IMG/VR virus record: IMGVR_UViG_3300010300_000112
Location: 1 to 23,360 of that record
Reading direction: 5' to 3' (one strand)
Origin: a virus
DNA length: 23,360 nt
Within the stretch, counting starts at the first letter, position 1; each line of letters begins with the position of its first letter. The translations under genes were made by a program, and so were the position numbers. The notes under the pieces are model-generated. The model had not been told where the DNA came from. It did no database searches and saw nothing but the letters and a program-made list of their open reading frames with translations. Below are positions 15,280 through 23,360 of the stretch, one piece after another.

Positions 15280-15285
15280 TAGACT

Positions 15286-16386
15286 ATGTTTGACGCAAAA
15301 ATATATGATTATGATTCTTCAGATTACTTCTTAAGTGATACTGTATTGGAATGTGTCAAAAAATATTATCCAGATGTCAATGATTTAGCATTATTGCATG
15401 AGTTTGTCCCAGCAAAAAATATTGGAGAACTTGTAAAATTAATTGGCAAAGATCTCGCAGATACTGACTTTTATGTCAAATTCGATGAGATAATTGCTAG
15501 ATACGTATTCCCTCTTCTGCCTAGTGACGCACTGGTTCAAAAGTTTGGTAACATTAGAATAACAGTTCCTAATCAGGATAAGACTGGAACAGTATTACCA
15601 TTTCATCAAGGTAAATGGGTTGGTAACGGACTTGGAATGAGAACGGTCTGGTTGCCCTTTACTGATGCATACGATAGTAATTCTCTTCAAATTATTCATC
15701 TTGACGCAAGTCGGTTAATTACCAAGCAATGCTTAGAGCAAGATTGGTCGTATGAAGAATTTCAAGAGACATGTAACAGAGTTTGTCGTCCAGTAAATAT
15801 TAAAGAGGGACAATTCTTATTGTTTACTCAAGAACATATTCATGGTGCAGTTCCAAATACAACTGGAAAAACACGAATGAGTATTGACGTTAGAATTTTA
15901 CTCCGTGATGGACAACCCCATCGAAAATGGCCAGGAGCATATTTTAGAATTCTTGGTGATACTGATATTCAATCTCGAAGTATAACGATATCTGACGATC
16001 AAAATGTAGTTATGTATGCGGAGTATGAAGGATTTAAAACTAGAAATATTGATTTGTACTTCCAAACGTTAGTAGTTAAAGAGTATTGTAATAGAATGGG
16101 ATACACATTCCCACATCAAACTGGCGATAATGAGGGAAGAAATCACAATTATTTGGAATATTTAATCACAAAGGGAAATGTTGATCATATCTTAATGTTT
16201 AGTATATTCTCTCTTCCAGACAACTCTGTTAGAAGAAAGTATATTATGAACCTAGCATTGGAGAATAACTGTATATTACATTTTGCAAACGAAGAGTTTG
16301 TTCTTGATAATCAGAATATGCTAGATAAAATTGAGTATTTAAGAAATTTTACATCTGATTGGAGTAACCCAGCACATGAGGATTAA
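15286..16386 (+). CDS. 2OG-Fe(II) oxygenase-like domain fused to LIC12192-like domain (366 aa)
   Basis: Residues about 30-210 resemble the phytanoyl-CoA-dioxygenase-like oxygenase of 'sporadic carbohydrate cluster' loci: LPFHQGKWVGNGLGMRTVWL, then LPFTDAYDSNSLQII, and a distal motif HIHGAVPNTTGKTRMSIDVR with H186 and Arg 197 or 203. The usual H-x-D is H107-Q-G109 here, so the carboxylate iron ligand is missing. Residues about 242-352 resemble the separate LIC12192-type protein of the same loci: EGFKTRNIDLYFQTLVVKEY, then a helical middle, MFSIFSLPDNSVRRKYI, and LHFANEEFVL. Both assignments are from memory of these families. The fusion suggests the two act together on a sugar or nucleotide-sugar, perhaps altering host or virion glycans. 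An inactive oxygenase is the main alternative. The 3' end overlaps the next small gene by 11 bases. Confidence 0.65.
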   Translation: MFDAKIYDYDSSDYFLSDTVLECVKKYYPDVNDLALLHEFVPAKNIGELVKLIGKDLADTDFYVKFDEIIARYVFPLLPSDALVQKFGNIRITVPNQDKTGTVLPFHQGKWVGNGLGMRTVWLPFTDAYDSNSLQIIHLDASRLITKQCLEQDWSYEEFQETCNRVCRPVNIKEGQFLLFTQEHIHGAVPNTTGKTRMSIDVRILLRDGQPHRKWPGAYFRILGDTDIQSRSITISDDQNVVMYAEYEGFKTRNIDLYFQTLVVKEYCNRMGYTFPHQTGDNEGRNHNYLEYLITKGNVDHILMFSIFSLPDNSVRRKYIMNLALENNCILHFANEEFVLDNQNMLDKIEYLRNFTSDWSNPAHED

Positions 16387-16540
16387 TCTCTGGTACTGCG
16401 AAGAAATGAAATTATGGCGATGGACCCTTACTGATAATCGTCGTCCCATGGTGAGAATGGAATCTGGTCAACAACCAGTTCTTAAAGATGCCATGCATGA
16501 TGTTGCCAATACAGTGGAGTACATGATGGATTCTATGTAA
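16376..16540 (+). CDS. Small conserved-looking protein (54 aa)
   Basis: Starts MRINLWYCEEMKLWRWTLTD, continues through an Arg/Met-rich middle, and ends DAMHDVANTVEYMMDSM. The aromatic strand followed by a C-terminal helix gives a compact folded look. It overlaps the 3' end of the 366-aa fusion by 11 bases, so it is probably translated by coupling. An internal ATG at 16406 would give 44 aa, but the upstream residues look part of the fold. From memory such proteins recur in cyanophages; no function is known to me. Confidence 0.6.
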   Translation: MRINLWYCEEMKLWRWTLTDNRRPMVRMESGQQPVLKDAMHDVANTVEYMMDSM

Positions 16541-16543
16541 TCT

Positions 16544-16566
16544 GTTATGAATAAATAAATCATAAC
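16544..16566. repeat. Perfect 7-base inverted repeat flanking the late promoter motif
   Basis: GTTATGA at 16544-16550 and TCATAAC at 16560-16566 are separated by nine bases, ATAAATAAA. The arms could form a weak RNA hairpin or be a protein-binding site around the promoter. The AT-rich stem and lack of a T-run argue against a terminator. Confidence 0.35.
16550..16557 (+). promoter_or_regulatory. Probable T4-type late promoter for the fibre gene
   Basis: AATAAATA, 7 of 8 to TATAAATA, 27 bases before the fibre ATG at 16585 and in the gap after the 54-aa gene. It lies inside the inverted repeat GTTATGA/TCATAAC. No clear Shine-Dalgarno precedes the fibre ATG. Confidence 0.5.
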
Positions 16567-16584
16567 AGCAACTAGTGTAATAAA

Positions 16585-19500
16585 ATGGGTCTTAGTCGCT
16601 TAGATAATTTTCTGAAAAATAGTAGAGGCGATATCCTTTACGTTGATCCTTCAAGTATTGACTCAACTGATAGTATTGAGAACCAAGGTAACTCTCTGGT
16701 TAGACCTTTTAAAACTATTCAGAGAGCACTGATCGAGGCAGCGAGATTCTCATATCAGAAGGGACTTGATAACGATAGATTTAGTAGAACAACAATTATC
16801 GTTTATCCTGGCGAACACTTAATCGATAACAGACCAGGATGGATTCCTGTACATGATGATCCAATTGTAGGTAATAATTGGTTAACTCGTAGCGGCACGA
16901 GTTCAAATGATCTTACTCAGTTTACACTAGATACTAATTTTGATATTGATAGTTTTGAGAACGATCTTTATAAGATGAACTCTGTCTACGGGGGTGTAAT
17001 TATTCCTCGTGGTACATCTATTGTTGGTATGGACCTTCGTAAGACGAAGATTCGTCCTAAGTTTGTTCCTGATCCTGCAGATGATGATATCAAGCAGACT
17101 TGCTTGTTCCGTGTAACAGGTACTTGTTACTTCTATCAGTTTACATTCTTTGATGCAGATCCCAACTCTAGGGTATTCAAAGATTATGGTACGACAGAAT
17201 ATGTTCCTAATTTCTCTCACCATAAAGTAACTTGTTTTGAGTATGCTGATGGTGTAAATCCAGTAGGATTTAATGACACATTCTTAAATTATTCTTCTAA
17301 TAGAACAGACCTTGATATCTATTATGAGAAGATTGGTCTCGTTTATGGTCCTTCTAGTGGAAGAGAGATTCAACCAGATTATCCAGATAGTGGTCTTGAT
17401 ATTCAGACCAAGATTGATGAATATAGAATTGTTGGTTCTAAAGGACAGAATGTAGGTATTAGTAGTATTAAAGCGGGTGACGGTTCTACTTCTAGTACAA
17501 CAGTTACAGTTGATCTTGTAGAACCTCTTGCAGGTCTTGATGTAGATACCCCAATTAGAATTGAGGGTATTCCAACGGGTGGATACAATGGATCATTTGT
17601 TATTGATACTGTAGCAAGTAGCACAAGAATTACATACGAGGTATCTACACCACCAGCGAATGCACTTCCAAGTATTGTATCTGGTGCTCCTACACTTAAC
17701 ATTGTTGTTGACTCTGTAACTTCAGCGTCTCCATATATCTTTAACTGCTCACTCCGTTCTGTATACGGTATGTGCGGTCTTCATGCTGATGGTAGCAAGG
17801 CGGATGGATTTAAATCCATGGTTGTTGCCCAGTTTACTGGTATTGGTCTGCAAAAAGACGATAGGGCGTTTGTCAAGTATAATGCAGTATCTGGTGTTTA
17901 TGAAGATAGTACAGCGGTAAGTAATCTTCATACAAATACTTCTGCGGTATATAAACCAAACTACGAGAACTTCCACATCAAGGCATCAAATGATGCATTC
18001 TTGCAGTTGGTGTCTGTGTTCGCTATTGGTTATGCAAATCACTTTGTTGCTGAGACTGGTGGTGACCACTCAATCACAAACTCTAACTCCAACTTTGGTG
18101 CAAAAGCTATTGTTTGTAGTGGATTTAGAAATGATGCATTCCCTAGAGATGATACTGGATTCATCACTCACATTCTCCCCCCACAAAAACTTGGTGGAAA
18201 TGAAGTAACAATTGAATTTGCTGCAATTGATGTTCAGCAAACAATTGATGTTGGTAATGATAATAGACTTTATATTTACAATGAGAGCAATGAAAACGTT
18301 CCTCCAAAATCTGTATTAGAAGGATATAGAATTGGTGCTAAAGTTGATGATGAACTGAAGGTAATTATTAACGTTGGTGCTCAACCAGAGACCAAAGTTG
18401 CTCGCATTATCATGCCTGAAACTCAGGGAACAGGCATTTATGAAGTATCCTCCAAAAAATTATCAACTGTTGGTAGAACCGCTATTGGTATTAATAGTAT
18501 TACTTCCAATATCTTCACTCTTACCTCTCCTCACCAGTTCCAAAGTGGTGAATCACTTCGTATTTTAAGTGATGACGGTGAACTTCCTGATGGACTGGAT
18601 CATAATAGAGTTTATTATGCAATTACTGCTGGTATTAATACTGATCAGATTAAGTTAGCACAAACTCTTAATGATACAATTAGCGCATCTTCTGTTGTAG
18701 TTAACAGCAAAGGTGGTATTCTTACGATCGAATCTAGAGTATCTGATAAGAAGTCTGGTGATATTGCACACCCAATTCAATATGATAGCACTCGCGCACA
18801 ATGGTATATTACTGTTGCCGATAATAATGAGATCTACAACACTATTGTTGGTCTTGGAACTGCTACTTTAGGTGCTGCTACACCAAAAACATTCTTCTCT
18901 AGAACACCAGACAACAGATCTCTTGAAGATAGAATCTATAAGGTAAGATATGTTGTACCTAGAGATTCTACTGTTTTAGGAAGACCTCCTAAAGATTCAT
19001 TTGTTCTTCAGGAATCAAGTCAGACTATTGGATTTACCAATCAAGAAGTTGCTAAGTTTAAGAGCGTAAACCCTGTCATCTTATCTAATACTTCTGAACT
19101 GAGAAATCCAAGAACTGTTGCCAGTGCAGTGTGGGATGGTATTGTTGGTATTGCAACATTCCATACAGAAACTCCTCACGAGTTGTCAATAGGATCCAAA
19201 GTTCAGATCTTTAATGTCGTATCTTCTGCAAATACTACTGGATTGGGGTACACTGGATTTAACGGTGTATTCTCGGTAACAGGTCGTCCAGATAGAAAGT
19301 CATTTACTGTTGGTTTAACCACAAACCCAGGTACTTTTGATAACAATGTAAATCTTAGAACAACTGAACTTCCTAGATTTGAAAGAAAAGAATTTAACAA
19401 TACTCTCTTTGTTTATAAGAAAGAGGAAGTTCAAGAGTATATTCCAAATGCAAAGGATGGTGTTTATCACCTAACACTGGTCGATTCCTCAGCAACACCT

Positions 19501-22401
19501 GCGGTAACACCATTCCAAGAACTTAGATTTAGTCAACCCGTCAAAAATCTTTATCCTCAACTTGATAGAGATAACCCAACATCTGACCCAAATCAGACTA
19601 GAACTTTTGCACTTCCAACTCCAATTGGTCTTACTGAAGTAAATGATCCAAAGAATAGTCTTACAAAGGAAGTAATTAACAAGAGAACTAGAGATTATCT
19701 AACAGGATTTAATATTGTAGAGATTGAATCTTCTTCTGGAACCGCACATACGATTACAACAGAAGATGACCATGGATTCAACTTTATTACTAAAGTTGGA
19801 ATTAGTAGTGCAGGTTTAAATTATGGTGATGGTTCTGGTAGCGTTCAAACATTATATAATGCTAAGTTGGTTGGATTTGCTGGATCAACGACTGGTGCAT
19901 ATGCTACTGCAAACGTAGAGATTGATGCTGCTGGTTCAATTTCTGCAGTTAAAATTGTAGATGGTGGTTCTGCATTTGGAGTTGGTAACACTCTTGCGGT
20001 GACTGGCATTGGTACTACTGTAGGATTTGTCGCAGGTTATCTGACAGTTGAACAAATTCACAACAGTATTGGTGATGTATTCAGAATTGATGGTATCAGG
20101 GACGATAGATTCCACGATTATAATAATCTGTATAGAATTACATCTATTGAAACGGGAAGTACATCTAAGATAAATGTATCATCCGCAAGCACTGTCTATT
20201 ATCGAGAGCAATTTGCTGCTCCAGCAAGTGTAACTGGAATTAATACTAATGGACTTACTAACGTTAACTCTGCAGTTCTGTCCGACGTTACTGCATATTT
20301 AACTGGTGAAGCAATTGGAATCAGTTCAGTATCATATGACAACATATCTGGTATTGCCAGCTTTACAACTAATAAGTCACATGGATTATTAGTTGGTAAT
20401 AGTATTGTTATTGGTGGAGTTAACGCTCCAGTAATTAATGGTCATTGGAGTGTTGATACTGTATATAATGTAATTAGTCTTGCAGTCAAAGTTGGTGTTG
20501 GTACTACAGTAGTCGCACCTACTGGTGGTGGATTTATCTATCAGACAGGTGTCAACGCACAAGATGCACTTATTGACTTTGCTGATGAGGCAGCATCTTC
20601 AAGACTTGTTCCTTCTTATGCTGGAATTACAAGTAGTCTGGCAGCAGCATTGAATGACCCAACACTGAATACTCTGACAGTCACAAATGCAACTCACATG
20701 GGTTGGGATGTTGGTGATTATCTTGTAATAGATAATGAATTCATGAGAATCAGTGAGTCTGTTACTACAGACACTGCTATTGATGTATTCCGTGGATTGT
20801 TTGGATCGCAAAAACAAACACACCCAGTAGGATCAGTCATAAGAAAGGTTAAGTTCCAACCAGTAGAATTTAGAAGAAACTCTATCATTCGTGCTTCTGG
20901 ACACACCTTTGAATATCTTGGTTTTGGTCCTGGTAACTATTCAACCGCTCTTCCTGAAAGACAAGATAGACAATTCAAGCAAATCGAGAGACTACTCTCT
21001 CAATCAGTATCTGTAAACGGTGGTACACCATTCTATAATGGTTTAGATGACGAAGGTAATGCTTACACTGTTAACAAGTTTACTAGTGGATCTACGGGTC
21101 AAGATTTGATCACAAATGCACCAGTCCCAACAGTAACTGGTGAGGACATCACTAGTGATACTGGCGCAGTTGGATTTGACGTTGATTCTACAGAACAACT
21201 TACAGTAGCAAGAGGACTGAAGGTTGATGGTGGTAAAGAGAATGATATTATCTCTGAATTTAATGGACCAGTTGTATTCAATGAAAAGGTAACTATTAAT
21301 AGTCCTGTTGAGGCAAATAGTTTACTTGTTCAAGGTGATCAGACAATTGCTAGAGAATACACAGTTGGTATCTCTACTCCACAAGTTGCTGGTAACGTTG
21401 GTAATGTTGTTTATGATGCAGAACCAAATTCTGGTGGAGAAGTTGGATGGGTCTACACTAATGACAATAATTGGAAGAAGTTTGGTCCGATTCAGTCAGC
21501 AGCAGACAACTATTATGTTGGTCTCTGGAGTGGTTCCTTCAAAGGAGATGGATCTGGTCTGTCAAACGTGTCTGACGTTTGGGTGTTTGATGGTGTTGGT
21601 ATCTCAACAACTGCTAACGTAGGTATTGAGACAACCTCAGCAAAACCAGGATATTCTCTTTATGCAAGTGGTCCTGTTCTCTTCGAGAATAACGTTGAAT
21701 TTAGGACCAGTTCGTTACTTTGGAATATTCCAAACGGTTGGATTGTTAATACTGGTATTAGTACATTTAATCAGCAGGTTAACTTTAATACCATCAAAGC
21801 AATTGGTATCTCCACCTTCCAGAATGATGTTCTAATTACAACTGATGCTGCGACAACTGGAGATCTTAATGGTAACTTCCTGAGATTCTTACAGACTGAC
21901 CCAGCACTCAATGCATCGTATGAGTATGGTGGAATTAAATTTGAAGGTAATGATATTGGTAACAGTGGTGAGCGTGGTTACATCAAAGGTGTATCTGAAG
22001 GAACCTCTGGTCAGTTTGGATTGATTTTTGGTACGCAAGGGTCTGGTGCATCTGCTCCTCAAGAAAGACTGAGAATTGCAAACACTGGTAATGCAACGTT
22101 CTCAGGTACTGTTACTGCAAACTCTGATGAGAGACTGAAGGAGAATGTTGTTGGAATTGGCAATGCTCTGAGTAAAGTTCTTGACCTAAGAGGTGTATAC
22201 TTCAATCGTATCGGTCAACCAGAGCGTGAGATTGGTGTTATTGCACAAGAGGTTGAAAAGGTTCTTCCTGAACTTGTATTTGAATCTCCAGATGGGGTTA
22301 AGTCTGTTGCATATTCAAACATGGTTGCGGTTCTGATTGAGGCAATCAAAGAGCAGCAGGAACAGATCAACGAACTTAAGGCGCGATTGGACAGTCTCTA
22401 A
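16585..22401 (+). CDS. Giant tail fibre / tailspike with C-terminal S74 chaperone domain (1938 aa)
   Basis: The N-terminal segment has DILYVDPSSIDSTDS and SLVRPFKTIQRALIEAARFS, a type I associate with cyanophage virion proteins. It leads into a pectin-lyase-like beta-helix (TTIIVYPGEHLIDNRPG). A very long strand-rich, Gly/Ser/Thr-rich body follows, with repeats such as GISSVSYDNISGIASFTT and NYGDGSGSV. The last about 92 residues are a peptidase S74 intramolecular chaperone. The catalytic Ser is S1847 in ANSDERLKENV, K1852 is the likely dyad partner, GVIAQEVEKVLPELVF follows, and a C-terminal coiled coil runs IKEQQEQINELKARLDSL. S74 domains help the trimer fold and are then cut off just before the Ser. 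Likely role: host receptor binding. It is the final gene of its unit, followed by a strong terminator. Confidence 0.85.
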   Translation: MGLSRLDNFLKNSRGDILYVDPSSIDSTDSIENQGNSLVRPFKTIQRALIEAARFSYQKGLDNDRFSRTTIIVYPGEHLIDNRPGWIPVHDDPIVGNNWLTRSGTSSNDLTQFTLDTNFDIDSFENDLYKMNSVYGGVIIPRGTSIVGMDLRKTKIRPKFVPDPADDDIKQTCLFRVTGTCYFYQFTFFDADPNSRVFKDYGTTEYVPNFSHHKVTCFEYADGVNPVGFNDTFLNYSSNRTDLDIYYEKIGLVYGPSSGREIQPDYPDSGLDIQTKIDEYRIVGSKGQNVGISSIKAGDGSTSSTTVTVDLVEPLAGLDVDTPIRIEGIPTGGYNGSFVIDTVASSTRITYEVSTPPANALPSIVSGAPTLNIVVDSVTSASPYIFNCSLRSVYGMCGLHADGSKADGFKSMVVAQFTGIGLQKDDRAFVKYNAVSGVYEDSTAVSNLHTNTSAVYKPNYENFHIKASNDAFLQLVSVFAIGYANHFVAETGGDHSITNSNSNFGAKAIVCSGFRNDAFPRDDTGFITHILPPQKLGGNEVTIEFAAIDVQQTIDVGNDNRLYIYNESNENVPPKSVLEGYRIGAKVDDELKVIINVGAQPETKVARIIMPETQGTGIYEVSSKKLSTVGRTAIGINSITSNIFTLTSPHQFQSGESLRILSDDGELPDGLDHNRVYYAITAGINTDQIKLAQTLNDTISASSVVVNSKGGILTIESRVSDKKSGDIAHPIQYDSTRAQWYITVADNNEIYNTIVGLGTATLGAATPKTFFSRTPDNRSLEDRIYKVRYVVPRDSTVLGRPPKDSFVLQESSQTIGFTNQEVAKFKSVNPVILSNTSELRNPRTVASAVWDGIVGIATFHTETPHELSIGSKVQIFNVVSSANTTGLGYTGFNGVFSVTGRPDRKSFTVGLTTNPGTFDNNVNLRTTELPRFERKEFNNTLFVYKKEEVQEYIPNAKDGVYHLTLVDSSATPAVTPFQELRFSQPVKNLYPQLDRDNPTSDPNQTRTFALPTPIGLTEVNDPKNSLTKEVINKRTRDYLTGFNIVEIESSSGTAHTITTEDDHGFNFITKVGISSAGLNYGDGSGSVQTLYNAKLVGFAGSTTGAYATANVEIDAAGSISAVKIVDGGSAFGVGNTLAVTGIGTTVGFVAGYLTVEQIHNSIGDVFRIDGIRDDRFHDYNNLYRITSIETGSTSKINVSSASTVYYREQFAAPASVTGINTNGLTNVNSAVLSDVTAYLTGEAIGISSVSYDNISGIASFTTNKSHGLLVGNSIVIGGVNAPVINGHWSVDTVYNVISLAVKVGVGTTVVAPTGGGFIYQTGVNAQDALIDFADEAASSRLVPSYAGITSSLAAALNDPTLNTLTVTNATHMGWDVGDYLVIDNEFMRISESVTTDTAIDVFRGLFGSQKQTHPVGSVIRKVKFQPVEFRRNSIIRASGHTFEYLGFGPGNYSTALPERQDRQFKQIERLLSQSVSVNGGTPFYNGLDDEGNAYTVNKFTSGSTGQDLITNAPVPTVTGEDITSDTGAVGFDVDSTEQLTVARGLKVDGGKENDIISEFNGPVVFNEKVTINSPVEANSLLVQGDQTIAREYTVGISTPQVAGNVGNVVYDAEPNSGGEVGWVYTNDNNWKKFGPIQSAADNYYVGLWSGSFKGDGSGLSNVSDVWVFDGVGISTTANVGIETTSAKPGYSLYASGPVLFENNVEFRTSSLLWNIPNGWIVNTGISTFNQQVNFNTIKAIGISTFQNDVLITTDAATTGDLNGNFLRFLQTDPALNASYEYGGIKFEGNDIGNSGERGYIKGVSEGTSGQFGLIFGTQGSGASAPQERLRIANTGNATFSGTVTANSDERLKENVVGIGNALSKVLDLRGVYFNRIGQPEREIGVIAQEVEKVLPELVFESPDGVKSVAYSNMVAVLIEAIKEQQEQINELKARLDSL

Positions 22402-22407
22402 ACTGTC
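22390..22407. repeat. GACAGT/ACTGTC inverted repeat spanning the fibre stop codon
   Basis: Arms at 22390-22395 and 22402-22407 flank CTCTAA, which contains most of the stop codon. It sits directly before the G6/C6 terminator and could form a second small stem in the mRNA 3' end. Confidence 0.4.
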
Positions 22408-22409
22408 AC

Positions 22410-22432
22410 GGGGGGCACTGCCCCCCTTTTTT
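22410..22432 (+). terminator. Strong intrinsic terminator of the fibre gene
   Basis: GGGGGGC (22410-22416) pairs with GCCCCCC (22420-22426) around the loop ACT, followed at once by six Ts (22427-22432). A 7-bp all-GC stem plus a U-run is a classic rho-independent terminator. It separates the late fibre unit from the helicase unit. Confidence 0.9.
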
Positions 22433-22438
22433 ATGGTG

Positions 22439-22444
22439 TATAAT
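22439..22444 (+). promoter_or_regulatory. Candidate -10 element for the helicase gene
   Basis: TATAAT is preceded by TG and lies just 6 bases after the terminator T-run. No -35 hexamer is visible at the right spacing, where the sequence is the terminator stem. The predicted start near 22451 gives a 20-base leader to GTG 22471. Confidence 0.45.
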
Positions 22445-22470
22445 TATTGGGTACAGCGATCTTAGCATTC

Positions 22471-23360
22471 GTGATCAACATCTACGTTGATACCCTCAAA
22501 GGTTCCACCAACTCCTTCAACGTCGGAGAGACCCACTTCACTTGGGAGCACCGTCACCGTGGTCGTGACTACGGTAAGGCGAAGCAGGTTCTTACCCAGT
22601 TGGATTCTAAGTACGTCCGTTGTGCTTGGTGGGAGAACGTGTCTACTCGTGATGATAAGGATCACCACCATGACACCATCATCCATGAGTGGTTGATGAC
22701 TCTTCCTGGTGTCAAGAAGATTGGTCAGGAGACCTTTGAGTTTGATCTCAAGTTCTATACGATTGAGATCCTTGTCCAGATGATGGAGGAGAAGTTTTTC
22801 TCTGGCAAGCAGAAGGAATATACTGAATTCAAACCACGTCAGTATCAGCAACAGTTCCTTAGTAAAATTGCTGCTGCATGGGGTGTTAGCAATGAGTTTC
22901 TATTGTTTGCTAAGTGCCGTGCAGGTAAGTCTGCAATGGTCCTAAAACACATTGTAGATAGTGGTTATAAGGTATCTTTGGTTTGCTCCCGTCAGAAGTC
23001 TCCTGAGGGGTCTTGGAAGGCGGATTCTAATGAGTTCTTCCCTACTGTCAAATACATCTCTGTCCAGGATCCTGGTTGGGAGACCTACCTTGAGTATTGG
23101 AAGGAGCGCGATGTCAATGTAGTTCTTTGGGGTACTGTCCAGAGTTTTATCAAGCGTCTGGATAAGATCAGCAATGTTGACTTCATTGCTTTTGATGAAG
23201 CACATATCGGCGGCACTGCGGACCAGTTTGTTCAACTCCGCAATGCAATCGATACTCGTATTTGCTACATCTCTGGTACTGCCCACAAACTCTGCTGGAT
23301 GTTCCCTGATGATCGCCAGAAGTTTGTCTACACCTATTTTGATGAGCAACTAGACGTTCA
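22471..23360 (+). CDS. SF2 DEAH-box helicase-like protein, 3' partial
   Basis: Open from just after a TAA at 22441 to the window end, about 296 codons visible. An N-terminal domain of about 115 residues is rich in His/Arg/Asp (THFTWEHRHRGRDYGKAKQV). It is followed by a Q-motif-like FKPRQYQQQFLSKI, Walker A AKCRAGKS (residues 147-154), GTVQSF, DEAH (242-245), and motif III-like ISGTAHK. These are superfamily 2 helicase/translocase motifs, as in DEAD/DEAH and restriction-type helicases. It may act in phage recombination, repair or restriction-related DNA processing. No in-frame ATG precedes the conserved N-terminus; GTG 22471 is my choice and TTG 22447 the alternative. No Shine-Dalgarno is seen. 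Codon use is richer in C/G-ending codons than in the neighbouring tail genes. The C-terminal helicase half lies outside the window. Confidence 0.7.
   Translation, partial: MINIYVDTLKGSTNSFNVGETHFTWEHRHRGRDYGKAKQVLTQLDSKYVRCAWWENVSTRDDKDHHHDTIIHEWLMTLPGVKKIGQETFEFDLKFYTIEILVQMMEEKFFSGKQKEYTEFKPRQYQQQFLSKIAAAWGVSNEFLLFAKCRAGKSAMVLKHIVDSGYKVSLVCSRQKSPEGSWKADSNEFFPTVKYISVQDPGWETYLEYWKERDVNVVLWGTVQSFIKRLDKISNVDFIAFDEAHIGGTADQFVQLRNAIDTRICYISGTAHKLCWMFPDDRQKFVYTYFDEQLDV

Noticed and set aside
22433-22465. Ten-codon ORF MVYNYWVQRS just before the helicase, a possible leader peptide or frameshifted helicase start
   Set aside because: It overlaps the -10 element and would lie upstream of the predicted transcript start; no slippery site joins it to the helicase frame.
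1-23360. CRISPR arrays, insertion sequences, attachment sites or homing endonucleases
   Set aside because: No regularly spaced direct repeats, transposase or endonuclease motifs, or duplicated tRNA ends were seen.

Overview
The window looks like part of a T4-like cyanophage genome (a contractile-tailed myovirus of marine Synechococcus or Prochlorococcus). Reasons: a dense one-strand run of T4-type tail and baseplate genes (gp26-, gp27- and gp5-like), AT-rich coding sequence, T4-late-type ATAAATA motifs, phage tRNA genes, a CP12-like small protein (CP12 regulates the Calvin cycle in cyanobacteria), 2-oxoglutarate oxygenases, and a giant fibre whose N-terminus is of a type I associate with cyanophages. 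These assignments come from reading motifs; no database search was possible.

Bases 1-13921 form one long + strand morphogenesis block. In order: the 3' part of a tail-tube-fold baseplate protein; a gp26-like hub chaperone with a short -1 frame extension; two large tape-measure-like proteins (826 and 902 aa), the second ending in an M23 peptidase domain; a gp27-like hub protein; a CP12-like 70-aa protein; a gp5-like hub protein with an OB fold but no lysozyme; a separate beta-helix spike; two related proteins sharing a C-terminal domain; and an unrecognised 251-aa protein. Many junctions overlap or are only a few bases apart, which suggests translational coupling.

Bases 13922-14453 are an RNA and regulatory island. 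A perfect sigma-70 promoter (TTGACA-17-TATAAT) precedes tRNA-Gly(UCC), a C5/G5 hairpin, a 51-aa gene, tRNA-Leu(UAA) and a GGAGG/CCTCC hairpin. Bases 14454-16540 are an accessory cassette: a 99-aa unknown, a small 2OG-Fe(II) oxygenase, a 366-aa fusion of an oxygenase-like domain to a LIC12192-like domain, and a 54-aa unknown.

Bases 16585-22401 encode a 1938-aa fibre or tailspike ending in an S74 self-cleaving chaperone domain. A strong intrinsic terminator closes this unit. A new unit then starts with a -10 element and an SF2 helicase-like gene that runs off the window and has visibly different codon use.

The observations most worth following up are: (1) a complete-looking -1 frameshift signal (upstream GGAGGG, then T_TTT_TTC) at the end of the gp26-like gene, in the place where other tailed phages make G/GT chaperones; (2) an H-x-G motif, as in Fe/2OG halogenases, where H-x-D is expected in the 366-aa fusion; (3) a CP12-like gene inside the baseplate operon; and (4) relocation of cell-wall hydrolase activity from gp5 to a tape-measure-like protein.
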